From positions 1 through 23,199 of the forward strand of contig JACMQP010000429.1 of the NCBI GenBank assembly GCA_014376915.1: a DNA stretch of 23,199 nucleotides. The letters are read 5' to 3'. This DNA comes from Ramlibacter sp. (GTDB taxonomy: Bacteria > Pseudomonadota > Gammaproteobacteria > Burkholderiales > Burkholderiaceae). Position 1 is the first letter of the stretch; the number at the start of each line of letters is the position of its first letter. The translations under genes and the position numbers were made by a program. Below, piece by piece: positions 15,743-22,338 of this stretch. A model generated the notes under the pieces. It worked only from the letters and a program-made list of their open reading frames with translations, searched no databases and had not been told where the DNA came from.

Positions 15743-16708
15743 ATGAAATACCCGAATTTCCAGACGCTCGACCTGAACCTGCTGCGGGTCTTCGATCAGG
15801 TCATGTCCGAGCGGAACCTGACCCGCGCCGCCCGCAACCTGTCGATGACCCAGCCGGCGGTGAGCAACGCGCTGGCCCGTTTACGGCAGGCCGTCGGCGA
15901 CCAGCTGGTGAGCCGCTCGGGCTACGGCGTGGAGCCGACGCCGCGCGCGCTGTCGCTGTGGCCGGCGGTCGCGGACGCGTTGCGGCAGCTGGAATCGTCG
16001 TTCGCGCCCGGTGACTTCACCGCCGCCGAAGCCCGCCACACCTTCGTGCTGGCGATGGCCGACGCGACCGCCGCCTCGCTGATGCCGGGGCTGGTCAAGA
16101 TCATCGAGCGCGACGCGCCGGGCGTGTCGATGCGGGTGCTGCCGCTGCTCACCCGCGACCCTCGCAAGCTGCTGGACGACGGCCAGATCGATCTGGCGGT
16201 CGGCTTCTTTCCGGCGGTGCTGGCCGACCTGACCGCCCAGGCCCAGTCCGGCGGGATGGCGGCTTTCGCACACCAGCGCCTGTACACGGGCGAGTACGTC
16301 TGCGTCATGCGCAATGGCCATCCGCTCAGCCGCGGCGCGCTGACGCTGGACCGGTACTGCAAAGCGAGGCACCTGCTGGTGAGCTTTTCCGGGCGGCCGT
16401 TCGGCTATGTCGACGAGGCGCTGGCCTCGCGCGGCAAGGAGCGCCGGGTGGTGCTGACGGTGAACCAGTTCTTCACCGCGGGCCGGGTGGTCTCCGCGTC
16501 GGACCTGCTCACGGTCCTGCCGCGACACTTCGTCAAGGTGACCGGCATGGCCAGCGACCTGACGCTGCGGGACTTGCCGATCGAGGTGCCGCCGGTGCAC
16601 GTCGATTCGCTCTGGCACCGCCGTCAGGCCCAGCGCAGCGACCACGGCTGGCTGCGGCTGGCGGTGGTGACAGCGTCGCATGAAGCATTCGGGGCGCCCG
16701 GCGGGTAG
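15743..16708 (+). CDS. LysR family transcriptional regulator
   Basis: The 321-residue protein is a LysR-type DNA-binding regulator. The winged HTH is at about 10-68 (LDLNLLRVFDQVMSERNLTR, AARNLSMTQPAVSNALARLR, then GDQLVSRSGYGVEPTPRAL). The effector-binding region follows from about 95 (FVLAMADATAASLMPGLVKI, DGQIDLAVGFFP, SASDLLTVLPRHFV). It resembles the NodD/NahR-like subgroup, with DLNLLRVFD at the start. The ATG at 15743 is kept because the protein's conserved part begins there and a palindrome and promoter sit just upstream. The Bug/TctC gene 77 nt downstream has its own sigma-54 promoter, so LysR need not drive it. The ligand is unknown; an aromatic or organic acid is the usual type. 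Confidence 0.93.
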   Translation: MKYPNFQTLDLNLLRVFDQVMSERNLTRAARNLSMTQPAVSNALARLRQAVGDQLVSRSGYGVEPTPRALSLWPAVADALRQLESSFAPGDFTAAEARHTFVLAMADATAASLMPGLVKIIERDAPGVSMRVLPLLTRDPRKLLDDGQIDLAVGFFPAVLADLTAQAQSGGMAAFAHQRLYTGEYVCVMRNGHPLSRGALTLDRYCKARHLLVSFSGRPFGYVDEALASRGKERRVVLTVNQFFTAGRVVSASDLLTVLPRHFVKVTGMASDLTLRDLPIEVPPVHVDSLWHRRQAQRSDHGWLRLAVVTASHEAFGAPGG

Positions 16709-16720
16709 GACAGGTGGCGG

Positions 16721-16737
16721 TGGCACGGCGCTTGCAA
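16721..16737 (+). promoter_or_regulatory. Sigma-54 (RpoN) promoter of the tctC gene
   Basis: TGGCACGGCGCTTGCAA matches the -24/-12 consensus TGGCACG-N4-TTGCA in full. The invariant GG (16722-16723) and GC (16734-16735) are separated by ten bases, as sigma-54 requires. Transcription should start near 16747, 39 nt before the tctC ATG and at the edge of a hairpin. Activation would need an enhancer-binding protein, none of which is encoded in this window. Confidence 0.7.
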
Positions 16738-16747
16738 TAAGCTGAGC

Positions 16748-16762
16748 CAGCCGGTCCGGCTG
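16748..16762 (+). promoter_or_regulatory. Hairpin at the predicted 5' end of the tctC mRNA
   Basis: CAGCCG-GTC-CGGCTG is a perfect six-pair inverted repeat with a three-base loop. It begins within a base or so of the start predicted from the sigma-54 site, so the mRNA would carry a 5'-terminal stem, which is known to stabilise bacterial messages. It could instead be a DNA operator. Confidence 0.45.
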
Positions 16763-16785
16763 CTGCCATCCAATCGAGGAGCCCC

Positions 16786-17763
16786 ATGACATCCCTGCCC
16801 AACCCCCGCCGCACTGCCCTCAAGTTGCTTGCCGCCGGCGCCGCCGCGATGGCGCTGCCGGCCCGCGCCGCCTGGCCCGACAAACCGATCCGCATCATCG
16901 TCACCTTCCCCGCCGGCGGCGCCAGCGACATCGTGGCCCGCGTGATGGCGGAGCAGTTGTCGCAGAAGCTGGGCCAGCCGGTGGTGGTGGACAACCGGCC
17001 CGGCGCCGGCGGCAGCGTCGGCGGGCTGCTGGTAACGCAGGCCGCGCCGGACGGCTACACCCTGATGCTGAGCAACTCCACGCCGATCTCGATCGGGCCG
17101 TTCGCGCTTGAAAAGCAACCGTACGACCCGGTGGAAGGCTTCACTCACATCGCGCTGATCGGCAACGCGCCCTGCGTGGTGATGGCCAATCCGAAGACCG
17201 GCCTGAAGACCCTGGCCGATCTGGAAGCGATGGGTAAGAAGCAGGGGCGGCTGGACTTCGGCTCCGGCGGCCCGGCCTCGATCGGCCACATCTACGGCGA
17301 GTTGATGAAGAACACGCTGGGGCTCAACATGGTCCACGTGCCGTACCGGGGCGGTGCGCCGATGACCACCGATCTGATCGCGGGCGTGGTGCCGGTCGGC
17401 ATCGACGTGCTCACCGCCTTCGTGCCTTACTTCAGGAGCGGCCAGCTGGTGCCGCTGGCCGTCACCTCCGCCAATCGCTCGCCGCTGGTGCCCGACGTGC
17501 CGAGCGTGGTCGAAGCCGGCCATCGAAAGCTGGTGCTGGACAACTTCTTCGGCCTGTCGGGCCCACCGAAGATGTCGCCCGATGTGGTGGCGCGCCTGAA
17601 CACCGCCTGCAACGAGATCCTGGCGTTGGCCGGGGTCAGGCAGAAGATGGCGGAGCTCGGGATCAGTCCGTCGCCAGTCAGCCCGCCGGCCTTCGCCGCC
17701 TTCGTCAAGGAGCAGGTCAACCAGCTCGCTCCCACGGTGAAGGCCGCCGGCGTCAAGCTCTGA
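16786..17763 (+). CDS. Bug/TctC family tripartite tricarboxylate transporter substrate-binding protein
   Basis: Proteins of this family bind organic acids in the periplasm, either for a TctAB transporter or as free sensors. The 325-residue precursor has a signal peptide with RRTALKLLAAGAAAMALPARA (cleavage near residue 28; the twin Arg could allow Tat export). The mature part shows the family blocks WPDKPIRIIVTFPAGGASDI, DNRPGAGGSVGG, AAPDGYTLMLSNS, HVPYRGGAPMTTDLIAGVV and DVPSVVEAG. GAGGAG lies four bases upstream of the ATG. No TctA or TctB membrane subunits are nearby, which is usual for the many orphan Bug genes of Burkholderiales. It is preceded by a consensus sigma-54 promoter and followed 18 nt later by a phosphoesterase gene. 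The ligand is unknown. Confidence 0.93.
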   Translation: MTSLPNPRRTALKLLAAGAAAMALPARAAWPDKPIRIIVTFPAGGASDIVARVMAEQLSQKLGQPVVVDNRPGAGGSVGGLLVTQAAPDGYTLMLSNSTPISIGPFALEKQPYDPVEGFTHIALIGNAPCVVMANPKTGLKTLADLEAMGKKQGRLDFGSGGPASIGHIYGELMKNTLGLNMVHVPYRGGAPMTTDLIAGVVPVGIDVLTAFVPYFRSGQLVPLAVTSANRSPLVPDVPSVVEAGHRKLVLDNFFGLSGPPKMSPDVVARLNTACNEILALAGVRQKMAELGISPSPVSPPAFAAFVKEQVNQLAPTVKAAGVKL

Positions 17764-17781
17764 GCGGTCAGAATCGGCAGG

Positions 17782-18600
17782 GTGAAGCTCCAGCTGATTT
17801 CCGACCTGCACCTCGAAGTCCATCCGCACTTGCAACTGCAGCCGGCGCCGGACGCCGACCTGCTGGTGCTGGCCGGCGATGTCGGCTCCTACCAGAAAGG
17901 CTCGCTGCTGGCGGACAACGACTTCGGCCTGGGCCGGTTCTCGCCCGCCAACGGCTGGCCGGTGCCGGTGCTGTTCGTGCCCGGCAACCATGAATACGAC
18001 AACCTGGATTTCGATGCCACCCACATGCGCCTGCGGCAGACCTGCGAGCGGCTGGGCATCACCTGGCTGGAACGGGAAACGCTGGTGCTCGATGGCGTGC
18101 GCTTCATCGGCACCACGTTGTGGACCGACTTCGACGCGCTGGCGCCACCCGACGGCGACCTCACAAAGGTGCTGAGGGCGCGGGCCAAAGCCTTCCGCGC
18201 CGCCAACTTTTACCTGCAGAAGACCGGTGCGACCCGGGCCGGAGCGCCGTTCCTGGCCGAGGGCTGGCGCGAGCAGGGCTTGCTCTGCCACCAGTGGCTG
18301 CGGCGGGCACTGGCCCAGCCGTTCGACGGCAGCACGGTGGTGGTGACGCACTTCGCGCCCAGCCTGCGCAGCGCCGACCCGCGCTACGGCCTGACGCCGG
18401 GCACCGCCGGTTTCTGCAACGCGCTGGACGACCTGTTGCCGCAGGCGCAGCTGTGGATCCACGGCCACCTGCATTGCCAGCAGGACTATGTCGAAGGCGG
18501 CTGCCGCGTGGTGGCGAACACCCTGGGTTACGCCGCCAAGGGCGAGCAACAGGGATTCCGGCCGCAGTGGCTGCTGACCGTGCCTGCGCCGGCCCGCTGA
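17782..18600 (+). CDS. Calcineurin-like metallophosphoesterase
   Basis: The 272-residue protein is a cytoplasmic, two-metal phosphoesterase of the calcineurin superfamily. Metal-site motifs in order are SDLHLEVH (Asp8, His10), AGDVG (Asp33), PGNHEYD (Asn69, His70), THFAPS (His190) and IHGHLH (His227, His229). All five blocks are intact. The GTG start at 17782 is chosen because the conserved MKLQLISDLH begins there; AGGG directly abuts it, so the Shine-Dalgarno is poor and coupling to the tctC stop 18 nt upstream is likely. The stop codon forms part of a hairpin with that of the convergent TetR gene. Substrate (nucleotide, phosphodiester or phosphoprotein) cannot be told. Confidence 0.9.
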   Translation: MKLQLISDLHLEVHPHLQLQPAPDADLLVLAGDVGSYQKGSLLADNDFGLGRFSPANGWPVPVLFVPGNHEYDNLDFDATHMRLRQTCERLGITWLERETLVLDGVRFIGTTLWTDFDALAPPDGDLTKVLRARAKAFRAANFYLQKTGATRAGAPFLAEGWREQGLLCHQWLRRALAQPFDGSTVVVTHFAPSLRSADPRYGLTPGTAGFCNALDDLLPQAQLWIHGHLHCQQDYVEGGCRVVANTLGYAAKGEQQGFRPQWLLTVPAPAR

Positions 18601-18611
18601 AGGCTCAGCGG
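18594..18611. terminator. Hairpin holding both stop codons of convergent genes
   Basis: CCGCTGA (18594-18600), loop AGGC and TCAGCGG (18605-18611) form a perfect seven-pair stem. The TGA in the left arm ends the phosphoesterase gene; the TCA in the right arm is the TGA stop of the TetR gene on the other strand. The loop is the whole intergenic gap. No T-run follows on either strand. Confidence 0.45.
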
Positions 18612-19222
18612 CTGTTCAGGCCGTCAAAGCAGGTGCCGAGCACGAGCTCGACGATTTCATCGTCGCTGTGCTGGCCACCGCCGCGCAGGAATTCCAGCAC
18701 CGGGTCGCAGCCGCGCGCATACATTGTGTACAGCACCGCGATCGGCGGCAGTCGCGGATTGATCGCGCCCGCGGCCTGCGCCGCCTCGATCCAGCCGCCC
18801 AGCGTGTCGCTGATGTCCAACAGCGAGTCGACGTATTCCTTGCTGGCGGTCAAGGCAGCGCGCAGGCGGGAGTTCTGGCTGGGGAGCGATGGCATCTCGC
18901 CGGCCAACTGCACCTGCAGCGTCCAGCGCACCACCGCCTTGAGTTTTTCAAGCGGCGGCAGCGCCGGCGCAATCGACGCCAGGAATTCGCGGGCGCTGCG
19001 CATCACACGCACCATCGCCGCGGCGGCCAGGTCTTCCTTGCTGGGGAAATGTTTGTAAAGGCTGGCTTTGGCGATGCCGACGGATGCGGCCACCTCGTCC
19101 ACCGTCATCGCGTCGAAGCCCTTTTCCGACAGCAGGCGGTTGACGGACTGGACGATCGCTTCTTCGCGCGCCTGGAGCATCTGCTCTTTGAAAGATGGCT
19201 TGGTGCCAACGACTGTGCTCAT
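18605..19222 (-). CDS. TetR family transcriptional regulator
   Basis: The 205-residue protein has the TetR N-terminal helix-turn-helix at about 38-70 (AMTVDEVAASVGIAKASLYK, HFPSKEDLAAA), followed by a helical ligand-binding and dimerisation domain in which GGWIEAAQAAGAINPRLPP is typical. The ATG at 19222 (MSTVVGTKPSF) has a TAAAAT box ending seven bases before it, so the message may be leaderless. CAGG only two bases away is a poor Shine-Dalgarno. Direct repeats GCGAGTTAC and GCGAGCTAC (19236-19244, 19261-19269) lie upstream. It is divergent from the membrane-anchored hypothetical gene at 19362, which it may control together with itself. Inducer unknown. Confidence 0.9.
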   Translation of the reverse strand: MSTVVGTKPSFKEQMLQAREEAIVQSVNRLLSEKGFDAMTVDEVAASVGIAKASLYKHFPSKEDLAAAAMVRVMRSAREFLASIAPALPPLEKLKAVVRWTLQVQLAGEMPSLPSQNSRLRAALTASKEYVDSLLDISDTLGGWIEAAQAAGAINPRLPPIAVLYTMYARGCDPVLEFLRGGGQHSDDEIVELVLGTCFDGLNSR

Positions 19223-19228
19223 TACCTG

Positions 19229-19234
19229 ATTTTA
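19229..19234 (-). promoter_or_regulatory. -10 box of the TetR gene, leaderless arrangement
   Basis: The minus strand reads TAAAAT (five of six), with its last base seven positions from the A of the ATG. Transcription would begin exactly on the start codon. TTGTCA lies upstream at only 13 bp, too close for a normal -35. Confidence 0.4.
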
Positions 19235-19361
19235 GGCGAGTTACGTCTGACAACATCTGAGCGAGCTACTTTACAAGCGCTGTCCGATGCGATCGCGCAG
19301 CGCGTGAAACACTTGTTCTGCACATTTTTGCTTGTGGGTTTGCGAAGCGCGGAGGCGGTCC

Positions 19362-19919
19362 ATGAAAACCATCTGGCTGCAAGTTCTTGTCTGGCTCGGC
19401 GCGGTCACCGCCGCCCTGCTGCTGGCGTTCGCCGCTCCCAACGAATCGACCGTGATGGGCCGGCTGCCGGCGCTCAACGCAAAACGCTTGAACCAGCAGC
19501 CGATCTCGCTGCCACAGGGACTGCCCGCGAGGCGCACGCTGGCGCTGGTGGCCTTTCAGCGCGGGCACCGCGGCGAGATCGAAAGCTGGATCAAAGGCAT
19601 GCGGCTGCGCGAGAACGATTCGATCGCCTGGCTGAAGATGCCGATACTGGACGACCCCGGCAGCGAGAGCGCCCGCAGCGACATCGAAACCGGCATCCTC
19701 GCGCGCCACAGCTCGCCGGTCGACCAGGCCCGGCTGGTGCCGGTGTTCACCAACCGCGAGGCCTTCATCCGCGCGGCCGGCCTGTCCAACTCCGACCACG
19801 CGTGGGTGCTGGTGATCGGGCGCGACGGCCAGGTGCTGGCCCGGGCCGAAGGCGAATACAGCGCGGAAAAGGGCGACGCCCTGCGCCAGACCCTGCTGGG
19901 CCAGAGCGAGAGCTTTTGA
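19362..19919 (+). CDS. Membrane-anchored hypothetical protein, 185 aa
   Basis: The protein starts MKTIWLQVLVWLGAVTAALL, a single signal-anchor or signal peptide (about 5-25), so the remaining ~160 residues should face the periplasm. The soluble part contains LALVAFQRGHRGEIESWI, then WLKMPILDD, LVPVFTNREAFIRAAGLSN and a closing HAWVLVIGRDGQVLARAEGE. The strand-turn pattern VLVIGRDGQVL near the end is reminiscent of thioredoxin-fold proteins, but there is no CxxC pair. The first of these blocks faintly recalls ATP10-type domains. GGAGG eight bases before the ATG fixes the start. It is divergent from the TetR gene and converges on the molybdopterin subunit gene. Function not recognised. Confidence 0.75.
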   Translation: MKTIWLQVLVWLGAVTAALLLAFAAPNESTVMGRLPALNAKRLNQQPISLPQGLPARRTLALVAFQRGHRGEIESWIKGMRLRENDSIAWLKMPILDDPGSESARSDIETGILARHSSPVDQARLVPVFTNREAFIRAAGLSNSDHAWVLVIGRDGQVLARAEGEYSAEKGDALRQTLLGQSESF

Positions 19920-19930
19920 TCTCGCGCAGC

Positions 19931-19957
19931 GGGCAGCGGCCTACTGCAAGGCTGCCC
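19931..19957. terminator. Hairpin between convergent genes at 19919 and 19941
   Basis: GGGCAGC (19931-19937) and GCTGCCC (19951-19957) pair perfectly around a 13-nt loop containing the stop codon of the molybdopterin subunit gene. It starts 11 nt after the stop of the convergent membrane-anchored protein. No T-run is present. Confidence 0.35.
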
Positions 19958-22289
19958 ACACCTTGCCTGGCGTCAGAGGCATTTGCAACTGTGGCGCGCG
20001 GTCCGCGCGCCCGGCCCGCGCCAGCGCGTCGGCCACAGCGTTCACGACGCTCGGCGCAGCGCCGATCGTGCCGAGTTCGCCCACGCCCTTCACGCCCAGC
20101 GGATTGTTCCTGCAGGGCGTCGTCTGGTCCATCTCGGTGACGAAATCGCAGGCGACGATGTCGGCGCGCGGCGCGCTGTAATCCATCAGGCTGCCGGTGA
20201 TCGGCTGGCCGGTCTCGGAGTCGTACGCCATCTGTTCGCACAGCGCCTGTCCGATGCCCTGCACGGCACCGCCATCGAGCTGGCCGCGCACGATCATCGG
20301 GTTCACCACCCGGCCGATGTCGTTGACGCTGCTGTACGCGACCACCTGGATTTCGCCGGTCGCCGGATCAAGCTCCACCTCGCTGACGTGGCAGCCGTTG
20401 GGCCAGCTCGGCCCCGACACCGACGAGGTGCTCTCGACGTAGATCCGGCCCTCGGGCTGCATGCCTGCCAGCGCGAACAGGCCGATGCCCAGGTCAGTGC
20501 CGCGCACGAAGAAGCGCCCGGCTGCATAGGCGAGATCGTCGGCCGCGGCTTCCAGTTCACCCGCCGCCAGCTGGCGCGCCTGGTCCATCACCTTGCCGGC
20601 GCCGACAGTGAGCGCCGAGCCGCCGGTGAAGAGGGAGCGCGACCCGGCGCTGCCGAAGCCGTCGCCGCGGTCGGTGTCGCCGAGCACCACCTGCACTTTT
20701 TCCAGGGGCACGTCGAACACGTCCACCATCAGCTGCGCGAGCGTCGTCGCGATGCCCTGCCCCATCGCGTTGACGGCGGAGAACACTTCGATGATGCCGT
20801 CGCCGCGCACGGCCACGGTCACACGCTCCTGCAAGGCATTGCCGCCGGTCCACTCGAGAAAGGTGGCGATGCCCAGGCCCCGCACCAGGCCGCGTGACTG
20901 GCTTTGCGCCGCCCGGGCCGCGAAACCGTCCCAGTCCGCCAGCGCCAGGCCCTGGTCCATCACGTGCTCGAAGCAGCCGACGTCATAGGTCTGTCCCATC
21001 GGGTTGGTGTAGGGCATCTGCTCGGGGCGGATAAAGTTGCGCCGGCGCAGCGTGATGCGGTCGATGCCGGTCTGGCGCGCCGCCTCGTCCATCAGCCGTT
21101 CAATGATGAAGATCGCTTCGGGCCGACCCGCGCCGCGGTAGGCGCCGGTGGGCGCGGTGTTGGTCAGCACGCCCTTGAGGTGGAAGTCGATCAGCGGGAT
21201 GTCGTAGACGCTGGTCTGCACCCATGGGCCAATGAGCAGCTGGATGGCGAGACCGGTGCCGGTGGCGTAGGCGCCGACGTTGGCAAGGCCGCGCAGGCGC
21301 AGGGCCAGGATTTTTCCGTCGGCCGCCAGCGCGAGTTCGGCGTGGGTCTGGACGTCACGGCCGTGGCTGGTGGCCAGGAATTCCTCGCTGCGGTCGGCGA
21401 CCCATTTGACCGGCCGCTTGAGTTGCAGCGCGCACCAGGCCACCGCCGCGTCCTCCGGATAGATGCCGGTCTTCATGCCGAAGCCGCCGCCGACATCGCC
21501 GACGGTGACGCGCACCCGATCCGGAGCCAGTCCCAGGATGTCGTTGCACAATGCGTTCTTGACGCCCGACGGCATCTGCGAACTCATGCGGATCGTGAGC
21601 CGGCCGTCGTCGGCGATCCAGGCCAACACCGAGCGCGGCTCGAGCGTCAATGCGACGACGCGCTGGTTGACCACCGACAGCGAAACGACGTGCGCCGCGC
21701 CTGCGAAAGCCTCGGCTGTCGGGCCTTCCTTGCCGTGCCGCATCTCGGCGGCGATGTTGTCGGGCGCCTCGTCGCACAGCACGGCGACCTGTCCGCCCAG
21801 CGCCCGGTTGACGTCGACGACGGCGGGCAGCTCCTCGTAATCCACGGTCACCGCTTCGGCCGCATCGCGCGCCTGCTGCATCGTTTCGGCCGCGACCAGC
21901 GCCACCGGCTCGCCGACAAAGCGGACCCGCTCGTGCGCCAGCGGACGCCGCGCCGGCGTCGCGCCCGGGACGCCGCCGGCCCGCTTGAAGTCCTTGCTGC
22001 CCGGAATCGGCTTCACGCCAGCCGCCACCAGCTCGGCTCCGGTGTAAACGCCCAGCACGCCGGGCATCGCTCTGGCGGCCGTGGTGTCGATGGCGACGAT
22101 CTTCGCGTGCGGATAGGGCGAGCGCACAAAGCAGGCGTGCAGCTGGCCGGCCGGCGCCAGGTCGTCGGTGAACTGGCCCGCGCCTTTGAGCAGGCCTTCG
22201 TCCTCGATGCGCTTGACGGCGTGGCCGCTGCCGAACCGGAGGGCGATGCCGGCGGGAAGCGTGTTGTCGTTCGTTGTGGCAGTGTTCAT
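19941..22289 (-). CDS. Xanthine dehydrogenase/aldehyde oxidase-type molybdopterin-binding subunit (CoxL-like)
   Basis: This 782-residue large subunit would carry the molybdenum cofactor of a xanthine oxidase-family hydroxylase. The N-terminal domain (20-165, from AVKRIEDEGLLKGAGQFTDD) is of aldehyde oxidase a/b-hammerhead type. The Moco domain shows GDVGGGFGMK (264-273), AYRGAGRPE (383-391), AMGQG (508-512) and GVKGVGELGTIGAAP (732-746), with Glu738 as expected catalytic base. The active-site loop reads AYRGAGR rather than the AYRCSFR of true CO dehydrogenases, so it is not form I CODH; aldehyde, purine or N-heterocycle substrates are possible. The ATG lacks a clear Shine-Dalgarno. No FeS (CoxS) or FAD (CoxM) subunit is adjacent, which is unusual. 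modABC, 8.6 kb away, would supply molybdate. Confidence 0.92.
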   Translation of the reverse strand: MNTATTNDNTLPAGIALRFGSGHAVKRIEDEGLLKGAGQFTDDLAPAGQLHACFVRSPYPHAKIVAIDTTAARAMPGVLGVYTGAELVAAGVKPIPGSKDFKRAGGVPGATPARRPLAHERVRFVGEPVALVAAETMQQARDAAEAVTVDYEELPAVVDVNRALGGQVAVLCDEAPDNIAAEMRHGKEGPTAEAFAGAAHVVSLSVVNQRVVALTLEPRSVLAWIADDGRLTIRMSSQMPSGVKNALCNDILGLAPDRVRVTVGDVGGGFGMKTGIYPEDAAVAWCALQLKRPVKWVADRSEEFLATSHGRDVQTHAELALAADGKILALRLRGLANVGAYATGTGLAIQLLIGPWVQTSVYDIPLIDFHLKGVLTNTAPTGAYRGAGRPEAIFIIERLMDEAARQTGIDRITLRRRNFIRPEQMPYTNPMGQTYDVGCFEHVMDQGLALADWDGFAARAAQSQSRGLVRGLGIATFLEWTGGNALQERVTVAVRGDGIIEVFSAVNAMGQGIATTLAQLMVDVFDVPLEKVQVVLGDTDRGDGFGSAGSRSLFTGGSALTVGAGKVMDQARQLAAGELEAAADDLAYAAGRFFVRGTDLGIGLFALAGMQPEGRIYVESTSSVSGPSWPNGCHVSEVELDPATGEIQVVAYSSVNDIGRVVNPMIVRGQLDGGAVQGIGQALCEQMAYDSETGQPITGSLMDYSAPRADIVACDFVTEMDQTTPCRNNPLGVKGVGELGTIGAAPSVVNAVADALARAGRADRAPQLQMPLTPGKVWAALQ

Positions 22290-22338
22290 GGTCAGAGTCT
22301 CGCGGATTTTGCCGGGCCTTGCAGCGCCCCGCGCGGCC

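Noticed and set aside
16708..16786. Co-transcription of tctC from the LysR promoter
   Set aside because: A separate sigma-54 promoter lies between them, so a shared operon is not needed, although readthrough cannot be excluded.
16624..18549. 641-codon open frame antisense to LysR, tctC and the phosphoesterase
   Set aside because: His/Gln/Arg-rich shadow covering three well-supported genes on the other strand.
19941..22289. Aerobic carbon monoxide dehydrogenase large subunit
   Set aside because: The active-site loop is AYRGAGR, not AYRCSFR, and the other two subunits are absent.
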